Assembly (NCBI RefSeq): GCF_004363245.1
Contig: NZ_SNYV01000011.1
Location: 1 to 64,000, forward strand
DNA: 64,000 bases
Direction of reading: 5' to 3'
Source of the DNA: Sphingobacterium yanglingense
Lineage (GTDB): Bacteria; Bacteroidota; Bacteroidia; Sphingobacteriales; Sphingobacteriaceae
Shown here: piece by piece, positions 44,628 to 56,664 of the stretch
Position numbering within the stretch: position 1 is the stretch's first letter
Layout of the letters: the number at the start of each line of letters is the position of its first letter
Notes under the pieces: model-generated
Told to the model about the DNA's origin: nothing
The model's database searches: none
The model's input: only the letters and a program-made list of their open reading frames with translations
Position numbers and translations under genes: made by a program

Positions 44628-45593
44628 CTATTTAAAGTATCCAGGAGCTTTTCCGGTCTGTGTCTTTACAAATTTGGTGAGTTCGCTGAGGCCGGCAAAT
44701 CCTGCTTCCAGAGCCGCTTCGAGCAGTTTGTCGTGTTCTTTGATCGCATATATCACATACTTAAGCAGCACGTCATTGCGGTATTGTAGAAAACTATGTC
44801 CATAGTACCGTTGATGGAGTCTGCCTAGTGCATCAGGATGCTCGCCCATACTGGATGCCACCTCGCCGATCTGGGCTTTTGCTCCGACCTGGCTGATCTG
44901 CACCTTCATCAGCTGCCGCGCAAAGCGGATTTTTTGTTCGGGTGTATGTACTTCCTGCTGCAGGAGTTTCATGCGCGATAGCTTGATGAGGTAGGTGATA
45001 AAGCGGACGAGGATGTATTCGGTCTCCAGTTTGGCAACCAGTCTGCCGAAGAGTGTACATAGGGCCTTACGTGTCAAAGGGCCGATACGAAAGGCGGGCC
45101 CGCACAATGGTGCACGGGCCTTATTGCGCCAGGCTTCCTGTACAGGCAGTATAAAGGCGTAAGAACGGGTGTCGGGCGGACGGATGATACCGATGTCAAA
45201 CACTAGACCTGTGATGATATGTCTTCCCGGCGGGAAATCGATGTAGTATTTGCCTTTGGAAATGTAATCTATCTGCGCCTGCCCCTCGAATCGTATACCC
45301 TCGCTGTCGGGCTTATTGACCATGATCAGTTGCAACGGGATTTCGGTCAGGTGATAGAGGAGATGACAGTCGCCTTTGCTACTTTTGATCTGTATGGTGA
45401 ATGGAGAAAGTGCTTCGATCTCGTAATAGTACAGGTAGACGTACCGGCCATCGAAGGTCTGCTCGATAATGCTGCCTAGCTCCGATTGTAGAGCTAAGCA
45501 TGCTGCATTCTTGATCGGGTAGCTCGGAGCCACATCGTCTGTCTTATGCCATGCGATGTCGGTTCGTACGTTCCATTTGTAGTAGCGCTCCAT
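44628..45593 (-). CDS. AraC-family transcriptional regulator
   Basis: This 321-residue cytosolic regulator has an N-terminal beta-rich sensor part and a C-terminal AraC-type double HTH. The first HTH is around IGEVASSMGEHPDALGRLHQ and the second is YVIYAIKEHDKLLEAALEAG followed by FAGLSELTKFVKTQTGKAPGYF. It probably regulates the MauE/peptide or SusCD operons next to it. It follows the small gene at 45597 with a 3-bp gap and is co-transcribed with it. Confidence 0.85.
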   Translation of the reverse strand: MERYYKWNVRTDIAWHKTDDVAPSYPIKNAACLALQSELGSIIEQTFDGRYVYLYYYEIEALSPFTIQIKSSKGDCHLLYHLTEIPLQLIMVNKPDSEGIRFEGQAQIDYISKGKYYIDFPPGRHIITGLVFDIGIIRPPDTRSYAFILPVQEAWRNKARAPLCGPAFRIGPLTRKALCTLFGRLVAKLETEYILVRFITYLIKLSRMKLLQQEVHTPEQKIRFARQLMKVQISQVGAKAQIGEVASSMGEHPDALGRLHQRYYGHSFLQYRNDVLLKYVIYAIKEHDKLLEAALEAGFAGLSELTKFVKTQTGKAPGYFK

Positions 45594-45596
45594 TCC

Positions 45597-45986
45597 TTAT
45601 CGATACCGTATCCATATGGCGACTTGTTCCAATGCCTCATCGGGCTTCTTGCCAAAGGTCTGGCTCTGGCTGCTTTGCCGCGAAAAGATAATGTCCTTTG
45701 GGCTTTCGGCTTCTGAGGGTTGGTGGGCCGTGTCTTCTTTATAAAAGCTGATGAGCCGCCCCTGGTCCCAGCTGTCGGCCACGCCTGTAGCGATACGCTG
45801 CAGGAAGGTGCTGTCCATCGCTAGTAGCTGTTGGCGCTGGCTGTCCCGTAGATCGAAGGTCTCCTCGATCCAGCGTACCGGTTGGGCACGGAGGTAGTCG
45901 GTTTCGAGGCGTCGGCCGCTGGGGGATAGGCTCAGTAATCGGGTCTCTACATGGGAGACACCATGGTTGTCAAATTTCTGTTTCAT
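45597..45986 (-). CDS. Hypothetical protein in regulator operon
   Basis: This 129-residue soluble protein is rich in Arg, Gln and Ser, with helical stretches (LRDSQRQQLLAMDSTFLQRIA). No signal peptide or domain is recognised. It is the first gene of a two-gene operon with the AraC-type regulator. It may modulate that regulator, but nothing in sequence proves it. Confidence 0.65.
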   Translation of the reverse strand: MKQKFDNHGVSHVETRLLSLSPSGRRLETDYLRAQPVRWIEETFDLRDSQRQQLLAMDSTFLQRIATGVADSWDQGRLISFYKEDTAHQPSEAESPKDIIFSRQSSQSQTFGKKPDEALEQVAIWIRYR

Positions 45987-46201
45987 AACTGTTTGTGTTT
46001 AGTATGTCGGCAAATAAGTAACTAAACGCTGCGGATGCAAGTATTGTTGAATAAAAGGGGATAGTGTACCTGTTTTGTACAATATTCAGGTGAATTTTAT
46101 CATTTTGGAGTTGTAATTTAATTTTGGTAACTTGCTATTTAGTTTCTATTCAGTCATTTGTGAATGGTCTAATGCAACTGCTAACCTATAGGTAACTAAA
46201 T

Positions 46202-47170
46202 ATGAGGAAACGTCTTTTCAACTATTCGCTTTTTCTGCTATGGTGTATGCTGGCTGCCTACCTGATCAATGTTACGGTCAAGATATTTACGCCTGGAGAC
46301 CGTATTGGGGCACCTTCATTTATCGGAATCTATATGGGGACGATAGTCCTGATGATGATCTATGTGGGGATTATCAATAAGGCGTACAATGAGATCATAG
46401 CAGATAAGGAATTTGAGGATAGGGATGCGGAGCTCATCGGGCTGGGCAACTATCTGCTCTTTGCGGTGGTACCACCAATAATAATCCACCGTATGCTACT
46501 ACATGTTGCGCTTGTGATAGCGACAAATGGGGAGGTGAATTTTAGCGATATGCTCTTCAATAGGGCGTATTGGCAACAGGATTTTCCTTTTCTGCTGATG
46601 TCTTTGTTGGTCCCAGCGCTCTTTTTCTACTACTGGCCGCAGTACCGCCTCTTTGAGAAGGAGAAAGTAAAGGTCTTTGTCGACCGCAAGGTGCTGGTGG
46701 AGGCTACCTGGCGCGATTATAAAAATCCGTACCTGCTGCTCGGACAGCTACGCAACGTGCTCGACCTAGAGATAGACTTCAAAGGTGGAAAGATACGCTT
46801 GTTCGATATTGTATTTATCGTCTACGAAAACAAAAGCTACTTTGCCATACTGACCGACGGTCGAAAATGTATTCTGCCACGCTTTGAAGCCGGTATGCTC
46901 GACGGATTGCTGCTCGGAGGCTGGTTTGTCAAGATAAACAACAACGTACGCGTGAATATGCTATACCTGCAATACCCGATGCAGAATAAAAAGGAGATCC
47001 TTCTCGAGGAGACAGTAGCAAATGTCCTCTTCGCCCCAGAAAATGCCTATGATCCCAGTCTACTCCGTATTGGTCGCCGCTGCGTAAAGTATGTCAATGC
47101 ATTTTTGGAGAGTATGGACGATATCCCCGACAGCGGATGGAATGAAAGAGTGCTGGAGGTTGAGGAGTAA
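46202..47170 (+). CDS. Membrane-bound LytTR-like transcriptional regulator
   Basis: This is a 322-residue protein. The N-terminal half has four membrane segments (YSLFLLWCMLAAYLINVTV, FIGIYMGTIVLMMIYVGII, YLLFAVVPPIIIHRMLLHV, FLLMSLLVPALFFYYWPQY). The C-terminal half has the beta-strand pattern of a LytTR DNA-binding domain (IVFIVYENKSYFAILTDGRK, WFVKINNNVRVNM). The architecture suggests a one-component sensor regulator, inner-membrane anchored. A heptanucleotide microsatellite begins within its last codons. The target could be the adhesin locus downstream. Confidence 0.72.
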   Translation: MRKRLFNYSLFLLWCMLAAYLINVTVKIFTPGDRIGAPSFIGIYMGTIVLMMIYVGIINKAYNEIIADKEFEDRDAELIGLGNYLLFAVVPPIIIHRMLLHVALVIATNGEVNFSDMLFNRAYWQQDFPFLLMSLLVPALFFYYWPQYRLFEKEKVKVFVDRKVLVEATWRDYKNPYLLLGQLRNVLDLEIDFKGGKIRLFDIVFIVYENKSYFAILTDGRKCILPRFEAGMLDGLLLGGWFVKINNNVRVNMLYLQYPMQNKKEILLEETVANVLFAPENAYDPSLLRIGRRCVKYVNAFLESMDDIPDSGWNERVLEVEE

Positions 47171-47210
47171 GGAGTAAGGAGTAAGGAGTAAGGAGTAAGG
47201 AGTAAGGAGT
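47164..47210. repeat. GGAGTAA heptanucleotide microsatellite
   Basis: Six perfect GGAGTAA units and a partial seventh begin at the penultimate codons of the LytTR-like gene and include its stop codon. Each unit contains a stop in this frame, so slippage can hardly extend the protein. It can change the 3' untranslated length. It is followed by GTTATCGAGT repeats and the CGTCACTGCGAGAGG element near 47270. Confidence 0.9.
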
Positions 47211-47334
47211 GGGAGAGTTATCGAGTGAACCTGTTATCGAGTTATCGAGTGAACCACCTGTGCGTCACTGCGAGAGGAGAGGCGCCTGTCCCGATATTTC
47301 GGGAAAGCAGTCCTTAGATTATCTCTGATAAAAC

Positions 47335-49122
47335 TTAATCTTCGGAGGTTTCAAAAATAAAAATCTGATCATAGCGGTCGCCATATTTCTTGCGGATACG
47401 CTGTTTGGATTTACGCACAGCATCGGTCGTAACACCGAGCAGATGTGATATCTGATGGTTGTCCAGCCCCATCTTAAGTAGTAGGATGATGCGCAGACCG
47501 GATTCTGTAATGTCTGGAAGGCAGGTGAGTATAGTCTGATAGGCATCTGCATTCTCAGCCATAAATGCTTTTTTGAACTCAAACCAGCTTTCATCGGTCA
47601 ATAGGTGGGATTTTAAAAGACTTTCTAACGAGAGCCGCTGTTTTTTTGTATTTGTGCTGCTATTGTCTCTCAGTTTAGTGATTTCACCTTCGAGGCGCTG
47701 TATCTGTTGATTCTTATCCTCTAGGTATACCTTGTAAGAGGCGAGTGTATTGTGGGTATTGGAGAGTGTGGTCTCGGATTCTATCTTCTCTATCTGAAAG
47801 GAGAGTAACTTTTTTTCAAACTCGACTTGTTGGAGCCTAAGACGTCTTTTGTAGGTAATCAATAAGAGTATAATAATCGCAAGTAGTAAAACACTGACAG
47901 CTCCCCAAGCCCATTTGAGGAGTGATGCCCTATTTAACTTAACCTGTTCGGCTTCCAATTGCCAGTGGATACGCTCTTTCTGCGTCTCCCAGTTAACCTT
48001 ATCGACGATAGAAGCGCCATCAGTGACCGATAGGTGTTGATTGATTTGTTCGAGTCGCCTTCTTAATGCAAGTTCCCCATGGGGATTGTTTTTCGTCCGT
48101 ACTATGTCAAGCTGTAGCTCCAGGATATCCTTTTCATAGCCTTTTAGATAGTCTTTGGTCTGTGCATATTCAAGTGCATTGGCGAGATAATGCCATGAGC
48201 TATCGGTATTTCCGTTTTGCAGATATACACGGCCCAGTTGCATCTGTGCATACATGGTATTGCGGGGGTCGTTGTTCTTCTCAGATAGACTGATGTTTTC
48301 TAATAATGATGAAACAGCTTTCTGTGCCTCGCCACGCTGCTGGTACAGTAGGGCGAGTTCGCCAAGTGTTTTTGCATAGCGTAGCGAATCGACATTGGCC
48401 TGGGATGATGATAAAGTACGGTTAAAGTAATCTTCCGCATCTTGCCATTGTTCTTTCTTCATGTAGAGCAGGCCTATGGCATAGAGAATCTGCCCATATT
48501 CGGAAGATGAGGTATCGGTTATAGCTAGGGCCGACTGTAATAGGTCCAGAGACTTTTCATTATCGTCTATTGTACCAAAGAAGTAGGCATTCTTTATCAG
48601 AACCTGATTGGCCTCTGGAATGCGGCCAGTAGATAAAGAGGTTATGTTGCGCGAACTTTCCAGAAAATAAGGAAGTGCGTTGATGTAATCACTGTAGGTG
48701 TAATGGTAAAAGCCATAGAGTGTATTTACCCAGATGAGGAGGCCGGTGTCGTTTGTTTTTTTTGCTTCCGCTATCGCTTGTGAAAACAGACTATCGCTGA
48801 TCGGGGTTTTATGGTCCTTTATTGTGGCATAAGATTCTGCCAAGAGGGAGTGATAGATCGCATTTTGGCTGTTTTTGTTCTTGATTTTGTGTGTATTCAG
48901 GATGGATTCAAGCCGCTTGTTAAGCTCGGACTTATCAATTGATGAGATCTCCCCTAGGGCAGTAGCGACGGCAATAGAGAGATTATCGGCAGCATAAAGA
49001 CTACGGGCAACGCTGAATAGTACAAAGAAATATAATAATCGAAGGCAGATGGTCATCTGTGTTTTGTTTTTCTTATCCGGTTCTACTTGTTCCATCAAAG
49101 CGGGATAAAGATAGCTAAACAA
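47335..49122 (-). CDS. TPR-containing membrane regulator with HTH
   Basis: This is a 595-residue protein with an N-terminal export segment (LRLLYFFVLFSVARSLYAAD), then TPR helices (residues about 90-370, e.g. ILYAIGLLYMKKEQWQDAED and ALLYQQRGEAQKAVSSLLEN). A single membrane segment follows (WAWGAVSVLLLAIIILLLI), then a coiled coil and a C-terminal LuxR-type HTH (LLKMGLDNHQISHLLGVTTD, AVRKSKQRIRKKYG). This is the common Bacteroidota TPR-TM-HTH regulator type, with a periplasmic sensor and a cytosolic DNA-binding end. It is divergent from the adhesin gene and is likely to control it. Confidence 0.85.
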   Translation of the reverse strand: MFSYLYPALMEQVEPDKKNKTQMTICLRLLYFFVLFSVARSLYAADNLSIAVATALGEISSIDKSELNKRLESILNTHKIKNKNSQNAIYHSLLAESYATIKDHKTPISDSLFSQAIAEAKKTNDTGLLIWVNTLYGFYHYTYSDYINALPYFLESSRNITSLSTGRIPEANQVLIKNAYFFGTIDDNEKSLDLLQSALAITDTSSSEYGQILYAIGLLYMKKEQWQDAEDYFNRTLSSSQANVDSLRYAKTLGELALLYQQRGEAQKAVSSLLENISLSEKNNDPRNTMYAQMQLGRVYLQNGNTDSSWHYLANALEYAQTKDYLKGYEKDILELQLDIVRTKNNPHGELALRRRLEQINQHLSVTDGASIVDKVNWETQKERIHWQLEAEQVKLNRASLLKWAWGAVSVLLLAIIILLLITYKRRLRLQQVEFEKKLLSFQIEKIESETTLSNTHNTLASYKVYLEDKNQQIQRLEGEITKLRDNSSTNTKKQRLSLESLLKSHLLTDESWFEFKKAFMAENADAYQTILTCLPDITESGLRIILLLKMGLDNHQISHLLGVTTDAVRKSKQRIRKKYGDRYDQIFIFETSED

Positions 49123-49225
49123 AGTTTTAATGCGAAACTAAATGTATTTATAGTGAAAGTTGTTTTCTTAATGTTTTTAAAGTGGGTATGGCTCTTATTA
49201 TTAGGTCTTTATGCGGGGTTTTGGG

Positions 49226-49246
49226 ATTTGTCCCATATTTGTCCCA
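49226..49246. promoter_or_regulatory. Tandem ATTTGTCCCA site in divergent promoter region
   Basis: ATTTGTCCCA occurs twice, 11 bp apart (one helical turn), between the divergent TPR-HTH regulator and adhesin genes. A GGGATTTGTCCC hairpin form overlaps the first copy. Spacing and position fit a regulator binding site. This is unproven. Confidence 0.45.
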
Positions 49247-49341
49247 CCTCTAAATGTACGTTGTAGAGCCGATTTTGGTAGGTTCGTTGTGAATATCCTT
49301 TTGCGAGGGCATGAGGATTCCCAAAATAAAAAATATTAACT

Positions 49342-52300
49342 ATGAATCGTATTATCCGTTATCTGTCTATTATCACTTTATTCTTGGTCTTTTGTGTGGA
49401 GGGAATTGCCCAAACGGTGCAACCGGATGCTCAAGGGATTATTTATGTCAGGAAAGGATATCAGGGAGATGGTAGCTCTTGGAATAATGCCTTGGGTGAA
49501 TTGGCAGATGCCCTAAAATGGGCAGATGATAATTACACTCAGGGGTTATGGTCGGAGGGATCACCGTTAAGAATATATGTGTCGGTAGGGATATATAGAC
49601 CTAAATATACACTGGTAGATAAGTACGAAAATGGCGACCGCACTACCTATCGGGACTATACCTTTAATCTGGTTCGAGATGTACAGATATATGGCGGGTT
49701 CGATCCACAGGCAGGAAAGCTGACACTGACCGATCGGTTGTTGCCTAATGCAGATCTAGGAATGAGTCAAGGGACCGTTTTGGATGGAGAGTCTAAGGTG
49801 CATCATGTTGTTGTCGGGGCTGGTTATATTGGAGCCGCGACATTGGATGGTGTGACTATTCGGGGAGGAAAAGCGGAAGGTAATGGTCGGTATTTCTATA
49901 GTGTTAGGACTGGGATAGATGCTTCCTTTTATAAGGATGAAGGTGCTGGGATAAATCTATATGCTGCGGGGCCCATTCTTTCAAACCTATTGATACTGAA
50001 CAACGAGGCCTTAAACGGTGGCGGTGTGTATATATATTTAGGGGAACCAAAGATAGATAATGTAAAGATTGTCCGTAATAAAGGCAATAGCGCTGGAGGA
50101 GGGATATATCTATGGAATGCTTCGCCACAGTTGCATAAAGTGGAGATTTTAGAAAATACAGCTTACTCGGCGGGAGGAGGCGTGTATAGCAGAGAAGGTA
50201 GTGCGCAGTTTAAAGAAGTCAAAATAAACGATAATAAAGCTGGTACTGGAGGAGGGATGTACAATTACCTGGCTTCACCAAATCTAACCGATATCGTTAT
50301 AAATAATAATGTAGCCGATGCTGGTGGTGGAATGTATAATATAGGTACTGGCGGAAGTGAGCCTACTCCCTATATTTTGAGGGGCATAATCGCCAACAAC
50401 AGGGCTACAGGAAATCCTGCGGTGAGAGATGCAACTGGTGATGGCGCTGGTGTGTTTAATGATCGGTCTCATCCGACGCTTGTAGGCGTGTTGATTCATA
50501 GTAATGTAGCAAAGGATTATGGAGGGGGGGTATTTAGCCGGATGGAAAGTAAACCCAAAATGGTGAATGTGACTATTGCTGGTAATACCGCATCGGCCGG
50601 TGCTGGGATATACCAAGAGAATAACCTCGCGGAGGTAGGTAATTCGATTATATTCAACAATAAATCGCCTGGTGGCCGTGATCTGAATGTGCCAGAGACT
50701 AACAATGTGAGGATCAATTTTTATAACAGCTTGATTGGAGGTGCTTCTGGATGGATTAATGGATGGGGAGCCGATCTGGGAGGTAATATCGCTACACTGA
50801 CAGATCCTTTTGTGGCTAGTATGACAGAGGACTATCGTTTAAAGAAAAGTGGAGGTGCTATCGATGGGGGAAAGAATGCGCTTTATACAGATGCGGGAGG
50901 AAATCTGGCGGATGACTTGGATATCGCGGGCACCCCTAGGCTGTATGGTGGTATAATTGATATGGGAGCATACGAGTATAAGGAGATTTCGGTTTTGCCT
51001 GATGAGAATAATATACTCTATGTGTGTAAAGATATAATCGGAGGGAACCAAAGTGGAGATAGCTGGGCAAATGCAATACCCGAACTAGCCGATGCGCTGA
51101 AATGGGCACATGAGAATAAAGGAAATGGACTTTGGTCAGAGGCAGCTCCTTTAAAGATCTACGTAGCCAAAGGTACGTACAAACCAATGTATACACCCGA
51201 GGATGGTAAAGATTTCAGTGCAGATGCACAGTATGCCCGTAATCGTACCTTCTTGATGGTGAAAAACGTGCAGCTATACGGTGGTTTTGATCCGGCAAAC
51301 GGTAAAACAGCACTGACTGACCGTATCCTGCCCGGTAAAGATGGGGCTAATCCCGATGGTACTATCTTGACTGGGGATCTGAACGGCGACGATGTTGTTG
51401 GTGCTAACCCTGGTCAGGGAGCTGCGCCGATAACCGGTAATGGAGAGAATGTATACCATGTGGTCGTGGCGGCTGATGCCATTGAGACTGTAAAAGTAGT
51501 GATGGATGGTTTTACCCTCATGGGGGGGAATGCAAATGTTTCTTCTAAGATTAAAGTTAACGGACGAGAGGGGTATGGATATAGTGGTGGTGGGATTTAT
51601 TCTTCTTCTGGTTCTTCCACGTCGGTTACGTTGATGAATTCCTCGGTTTATAATAATAATAGTAATAGCAATAGTAATAGCGGATCTGGTGGTGGGATTT
51701 ATTCTTCTTCTGCTTCTAATTGTTCTGTTACGTTGACGAATTGCTCAGTTTATAATAATAGTAGTAGTAGAGAATCTGGTGGTGGGATTTATTCTTCTTC
51801 TGGTTCTTCCACGTCGGTTACGTTGACGAATTCCTCGGTTTATAATAATAGTAGTAGAGAATCTGGTGGTGGAATTTATTCTTCTTCTGGTTTTTCTTCT
51901 TCCTTTACGTTGATAAATTCCTCGCTTTATAATAATATTAGTGGAGAATATGGTGGTGGAATTTATTCTTCTTCTCGTATTTCTTCTTCTTCCTTTACGT
52001 TGACGAATTCCTCGGTTAATAATAATAGTAGTGATTATGGTGGGGGGATTTATTCTTATTCTTCTAGTTCGTTAAGACTTTTGAATTCCAGCCTTATTGG
52101 TAACAAAGGAAGAGAAACTATTTTTTACAATAGCGGTAGCAATTATCTGGAGGTTTTGAACAGTATTTTGTTCGGTAATAAAGACGCTCAAGGCAACCCA
52201 TATACTACAGACGATTGGCTGGGAGGCCCCAGTAAGCCCACGGGCATCTTTCTTGTTTATAAGCACAGCTTGGTGCAGGGCGACCAGGATTCGGGGAATG

Positions 52301-55300
52301 GTAATCTGATTGGTATTGATCCCAAATTTGGAGATGCTGATAATGGTGACTATAGATTGCAGCTGGGCAGTCCATTAATAAACAAAGGAAACAATAATCA
52401 TTATGCAGGAAATGGTTTGAACTTGCTGACTGACAAAGATTTGGCAGGTAATCCACGTCTCGTGGGCGATAATATTGATATCGGACCCTATGAAAGTGAT
52501 GTGGTGGATAATACTCCTCCCGAAGTAACGAGTGCAACCGTGCCTGCAGATGGTATGTATGGTGTAGGACAGCATCTTGATTTTACGGTAAATATTTCAG
52601 AGAATGTATCGGTAACAGGGACGCCCCGTATCACACTGACAATAGGTAATACGATACGCTATGCAACTTATCGCAGCGGTAGTGGTTCGTCGGCTTTGGA
52701 ATTTCGCTATACGGTGCAGGTCGGCGATCTGGATCTGAACGGTATTGGAGTTGCAGGTTTACTTGAATTAAACGGTGCCGTAATAGCAGACGGAGCAGGA
52801 AATGCGATGAATCTTACGCTGAATGCTATAGGGAGTACAACAGACGTTTTGGTGGATGGCGTGACACCGGATGCGCCCTCTATTCCTACTTTGGATCCGG
52901 CTTCGGATTCGGGTATAGTCGGTGATAATATAACCAATGTCACAGCGCCTATATTTACGGGTACAGCCGAAGCAGGTAGTACGGTGAGGCTTTACGATAC
53001 AGACGGTACGACGATATTGGGCATGGCAACTGCAACAGGTGGTAACTGGAGTATTACGAGTACTACGCTCAATGAGGGATATCATAGCATTACTGCTACA
53101 ACAACAGACATCGCTGGTAATGTATCTATAGCATCAGGAGCGATCATGATCATTATTGATACGACCCCACCAGTTAAACCTGTTATTACGGCATTGGCTC
53201 CAGGGTCTGATACCGGTCAAAGCGATACAGATGGCATCACTAACAATGTTACACCTACTTTCATCGGCACAGCTGAAGCAGGCAGTACGGTGACGCTTTA
53301 CGATACGGATGCAGCCACAATATTGGGTAGGGCAAATGCAATAGGTGGGAGTTGGAGTATAACTAGTACGGTTCTTAGTGAAGGCGAACATCGTATCACT
53401 TCTAAAGCGACAGACATTGCTGGTAATACAGGTGTAGCATCTGATCCGTTTGTGGTCATGATAGATACGGAGGTGCCGACGTTGACTGCTATAACAGATC
53501 AGCGTTTGCTACGAGGTGCGAGCACAAATCCACTGAATGTAACGCTATCTGATAACAGTAGTTTACCTGAAAACCTGTTGTTGAAGGCAAGCAGTTCTGA
53601 TCTGGGAGTAGTACCTGCGGCAAGTATACAGTTGAGTGGAACGGGGGCAGATCGCACCATTACGGTGACAGCATTGGGGTCAGGTACGGCGACGATAACT
53701 TTGAGTGTAGAGGATGAAGCTGGGAATATAAAAACGAGTAGTTTTGACGTGGTGGTGAATACAGCCCCCACTATTACAGGAGCGCCTCCTACCACGGTGG
53801 GGCAGGATGAAGCTTATAGTTTTACGCCTAGCGCTGCTGATATAGACGCCGACGATGTATTAACATTTAGTATTGAAAATAAGCCATCATGGGCTAGTTT
53901 TGATCCGAATACCGGAGCATTGACAGGTACACCGACTCATGTGAATGTGGGTACAACATCGGACATAGTGATTAGTGTTAGTGATGGATCGGAAATAACA
54001 AGTCTGCCGTCGTTTGATATCGAGGTGACAACTCGCTTATTTACTGCTGTTACCTTCGAGGATAATACCTTCTCTTATGATGGTAGCGAGAAAGAACTTT
54101 CCGTTACGGGCGTAGCTCTTGGGGATATCCAGATCAAATACTCGAACAATGGGCGTACAGAGGTAGGTGAACAGATCGTTACGGTTACTTTAACAGCTAA
54201 GGGGTATACTCCTTTGACTTTGGATGCAAAGCTTACGATTATAAAAGCAACATTACCTGCCTTTACTTTTGCTGATGCTACCTTTACTTACGATGGTACG
54301 GCAAAATCCCTAGAGGCTACAGGTCTGCCTAATGGTGTTACAGTGAGCAGTTATTTAGGTAACGACCAGATGAACGCAGGCATATATACGGTAACCGCTA
54401 CAATCGATGGCGGTACAAACTATGAAGGCACTACCAAGACTGCTAAGCTGACAATAAATAAAGCAGCATTACCTGCTTTTACTTTTGCGGATGCCACCTT
54501 TACGTATGATGGTACGGCAAAATCCCTGCAAGTTACAGGTCTGCCTAATGGTGCTACAGTGAGCAGTTATTTAGGTAACGACCAGATGAACCCAGGCATA
54601 TATACGGTAACCGCTACGATTGATGGGGGTACAAACTATGAAGGCACTACCAAGACCGCTAAACTGACAATAAATAAAGCAGCATTACCTGCTTTTACTT
54701 TTGCGGATGCTACCTTTACGTATGATGGTACGGCAAAATCCTTAGAAGTTACAGGTCTGCCTGCTGGTACTACAGTGAGCTATACGCAGAATGACCAGAC
54801 GAATGCTGGTGAATATACGGTTACAGCTACGATCGATGGTGGTAACAACTATTTGGACGGCTCGCAAACGGCTAAGCTAACGATCAATAAAGCAGCATTG
54901 CCTGCCTTTACTTTCGCTGATGCTACCTTCACCTACGATGGTACGGCAAAATCCCTAGAGGCTACGGGTTTGCTTGCTGGTACTACAGTGAGCTATACGA
55001 ACAACGATCAGACGAATGGCGGTGTATACACGGTTAAAGCTACAATTGCCGGCGGTACTAATTATTTGAACGGCTCGCAGACGGCTAAGCTGACGATCGC
55101 AAAAGCAACATTACCTGCTTTTACTTTTGCGGATGCTACTTTTACTTATGATGGTACAATTAAGTCCGTGGTCGCTACAGGCTTGCCTATTGGTGTGACA
55201 GTGAACTACACAAATAATGATCAAACGAACGCAGGTGAATATACGGTTACCGCTACCATTGATGGCGGTAATAACTATATCGGTACTACAAAGTCGGCTC

Positions 55301-56502
55301 GGCTAACTATTGCTAAGGCGACATTACCAGCCTTTACTTTTGCGGATGCTACCTTTACGTATGATGGTACGGCAAAATCCCTAGAGGCTACGGGTTTGCT
55401 TGCTGGTACTAGAGTGAGCTATACGAATAACGATCAGACGAATGCCGATGTATACACGGTTAAAGCTACAATTGCCGGCGGTAACAACTATTTGGACGGC
55501 TCGCAGACGGCTAAGCTGACTATTCAGAAAGCCCAGATTTCAATAACAGTAGATAGGGGGCAGAGCAAGTTGTTAGGCGCTGCCGATCCGATATTTACTT
55601 ATGCGGTTAGCGGCCTACAGGTCGGAGATAAGTTTTTGGGGGTATTGTCTAGGGATGCAGGAGAAATATTGGGACGTTATGCAATTCGTCTAGGGACACT
55701 ATCTGCAGGAGACAATTATAACATTAGTTTTACAGGTGCGGACTTTGAGATCATCAATACAACAATCAATGGTTTAACTCTAACAGACGCTAGTTTTGTG
55801 TACGATGGAAAGACTAAATCACTTGCCGTACAGGGCAAATTACCGGAAGGTACTTTGGTAAGGTATATCGGAAATGAACAAACGGAAGCTGGCCGGTACA
55901 CCGTTACAGCGCTGGTGTCGGGAGGTAATTATGTGCCCTTGACGCTAACAGCGAATATGACGATCGACAAGGCGAAGCAGACGATTCGTTTTACTGCACC
56001 AGATGTATTGTCGAGAGATGCAGGTACCGTATCGCTGGATGTGAGTTCTAGCGCAGGGCTACCGGTAAGACTATCGGTAGATAACCCTTCAATAGCCACT
56101 GTATCGGGTACGGAGCTGAACGTGTTGCGTCTTGGCACGGTGGAGATCACCGCAGTGCAGGATGGCGACCAGAATCACGAAGCAGCTGCACCGGTGACGG
56201 TAAAAGTAAGAATAGCGGATAGCAATAGTATACTGCCAGTCCGGTTAAACCAGGCAGTATCGCCGAATGGCGATGGCATAAACGATTTTCTCATGATAGA
56301 GGGAATAGAAGGTTATCCAGAAAATAAGGTAACGATCTTTGATAGAGGTGGTGCAGTGCTGGCAGAGATTGATGGTTATAACAATAGAGATAAAGTGTTT
56401 ACGGGCAAGGATAACCGTGATGGTACTTATTTCTATTACATTGATGTAAAAGATAATGGTGTTTGGAAACGGGAGAAAGGATATTTTGTGATTAGGAGGT
56501 AA
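49342..56502 (+). CDS. Giant MBG-repeat adhesin, type IX secretion cargo
   Basis: This is a 2386-residue exported surface protein with a signal peptide ([21 protein letters not shown]). Two tandem beta-helix modules follow (about 30-545 and 555-1050, each starting with IYV...SW and LADALKWA). Next come a Ca-binding-like Ig segment, two Ig-like repeats with TAEAGSTV (1170-1375), a cadherin-like module ([19 protein letters not shown]) and eight MBG repeats (1560-2200, hallmark [16 protein letters not shown]). The C-terminus ([19 protein letters not shown] ... GTYFYYIDV) is the gliding-motility/CHU_C type-B tail for type IX secretion. The PorP/SprF gene follows. The likely role is adhesion to a surface or matrix. 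Confidence 0.92.
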   Translation: MNRIIRYLSIITLFLVFCVEGIAQTVQPDAQGIIYVRKGYQGDGSSWNNALGELADALKWADDNYTQGLWSEGSPLRIYVSVGIYRPKYTLVDKYENGDRTTYRDYTFNLVRDVQIYGGFDPQAGKLTLTDRLLPNADLGMSQGTVLDGESKVHHVVVGAGYIGAATLDGVTIRGGKAEGNGRYFYSVRTGIDASFYKDEGAGINLYAAGPILSNLLILNNEALNGGGVYIYLGEPKIDNVKIVRNKGNSAGGGIYLWNASPQLHKVEILENTAYSAGGGVYSREGSAQFKEVKINDNKAGTGGGMYNYLASPNLTDIVINNNVADAGGGMYNIGTGGSEPTPYILRGIIANNRATGNPAVRDATGDGAGVFNDRSHPTLVGVLIHSNVAKDYGGGVFSRMESKPKMVNVTIAGNTASAGAGIYQENNLAEVGNSIIFNNKSPGGRDLNVPETNNVRINFYNSLIGGASGWINGWGADLGGNIATLTDPFVASMTEDYRLKKSGGAIDGGKNALYTDAGGNLADDLDIAGTPRLYGGIIDMGAYEYKEISVLPDENNILYVCKDIIGGNQSGDSWANAIPELADALKWAHENKGNGLWSEAAPLKIYVAKGTYKPMYTPEDGKDFSADAQYARNRTFLMVKNVQLYGGFDPANGKTALTDRILPGKDGANPDGTILTGDLNGDDVVGANPGQGAAPITGNGENVYHVVVAADAIETVKVVMDGFTLMGGNANVSSKIKVNGREGYGYSGGGIYSSSGSSTSVTLMNSSVYNNNSNSNSNSGSGGGIYSSSASNCSVTLTNCSVYNNSSSRESGGGIYSSSGSSTSVTLTNSSVYNNSSRESGGGIYSSSGFSSSFTLINSSLYNNISGEYGGGIYSSSRISSSSFTLTNSSVNNNSSDYGGGIYSYSSSSLRLLNSSLIGNKGRETIFYNSGSNYLEVLNSILFGNKDAQGNPYTTDDWLGGPSKPTGIFLVYKHSLVQGDQDSGNGNLIGIDPKFGDADNGDYRLQLGSPLINKGNNNHYAGNGLNLLTDKDLAGNPRLVGDNIDIGPYESDVVDNTPPEVTSATVPADGMYGVGQHLDFTVNISENVSVTGTPRITLTIGNTIRYATYRSGSGSSALEFRYTVQVGDLDLNGIGVAGLLELNGAVIADGAGNAMNLTLNAIGSTTDVLVDGVTPDAPSIPTLDPASDSGIVGDNITNVTAPIFTGTAEAGSTVRLYDTDGTTILGMATATGGNWSITSTTLNEGYHSITATTTDIAGNVSIASGAIMIIIDTTPPVKPVITALAPGSDTGQSDTDGITNNVTPTFIGTAEAGSTVTLYDTDAATILGRANAIGGSWSITSTVLSEGEHRITSKATDIAGNTGVASDPFVVMIDTEVPTLTAITDQRLLRGASTNPLNVTLSDNSSLPENLLLKASSSDLGVVPAASIQLSGTGADRTITVTALGSGTATITLSVEDEAGNIKTSSFDVVVNTAPTITGAPPTTVGQDEAYSFTPSAADIDADDVLTFSIENKPSWASFDPNTGALTGTPTHVNVGTTSDIVISVSDGSEITSLPSFDIEVTTRLFTAVTFEDNTFSYDGSEKELSVTGVALGDIQIKYSNNGRTEVGEQIVTVTLTAKGYTPLTLDAKLTIIKATLPAFTFADATFTYDGTAKSLEATGLPNGVTVSSYLGNDQMNAGIYTVTATIDGGTNYEGTTKTAKLTINKAALPAFTFADATFTYDGTAKSLQVTGLPNGATVSSYLGNDQMNPGIYTVTATIDGGTNYEGTTKTAKLTINKAALPAFTFADATFTYDGTAKSLEVTGLPAGTTVSYTQNDQTNAGEYTVTATIDGGNNYLDGSQTAKLTINKAALPAFTFADATFTYDGTAKSLEATGLLAGTTVSYTNNDQTNGGVYTVKATIAGGTNYLNGSQTAKLTIAKATLPAFTFADATFTYDGTIKSVVATGLPIGVTVNYTNNDQTNAGEYTVTATIDGGNNYIGTTKSARLTIAKATLPAFTFADATFTYDGTAKSLEATGLLAGTRVSYTNNDQTNADVYTVKATIAGGNNYLDGSQTAKLTIQKAQISITVDRGQSKLLGAADPIFTYAVSGLQVGDKFLGVLSRDAGEILGRYAIRLGTLSAGDNYNISFTGADFEIINTTINGLTLTDASFVYDGKTKSLAVQGKLPEGTLVRYIGNEQTEAGRYTVTALVSGGNYVPLTLTANMTIDKAKQTIRFTAPDVLSRDAGTVSLDVSSSAGLPVRLSVDNPSIATVSGTELNVLRLGTVEITAVQDGDQNHEAAAPVTVKVRIADSNSILPVRLNQAVSPNGDGINDFLMIEGIEGYPENKVTIFDRGGAVLAEIDGYNNRDKVFTGKDNRDGTYFYYIDVKDNGVWKREKGYFVIRR
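51577..52074 (+). repeat. GGGIYSSS coding repeats in adhesin
   Basis: The DNA encodes about six imperfect tandem units with GGGIYSSS followed by Ser/Thr-rich turns and SSVYNN. AATAATAGTAGT-like trinucleotide runs lie in the joins. Units differ by whole codons. The segment makes rungs of the second beta-helix. The repeats can gain or lose rungs by slippage without breaking the frame. Confidence 0.8.
54247..55527 (+). repeat. Tandem MBG coding repeats in adhesin
   Basis: Six near-identical units of about 210-219 bp encode [20 protein letters not shown] followed by TGL-type variants and a TINKA or TIAKA end. High nucleotide identity between units suggests recent homogenisation or expansion. Two more divergent MBG units flank the block. 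They form a stalk of beta-sandwich repeats. Confidence 0.88.
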
Positions 56503-56664
56503 GGTTATAAGGTTACGGAGGTTACAAAGGGATAGAATGACAATAGTTAACAAGTGAACAAGTTATCGAGTTAACAAGTCAGAAGATAAGCTGGATAACA
56601 AGGTCACTGACGTAGTGAAACGGAGTCCCGCCATAGTCGGGGATAACTTGATAACAATATAGAA

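Noticed and set aside
45987..46201. Promoter of the LytTR-like gene at 46119-46126 (TAATTTTG)
   Set aside because: The TAnnTTTG box is present but no upstream box at correct spacing was found, so it was not listed as a feature.
54247..55527. CRISPR-like regular repeats
   Set aside because: The units are about 215 bp, coding and in frame within the adhesin; there are no short repeats with unique spacers and no cas genes.
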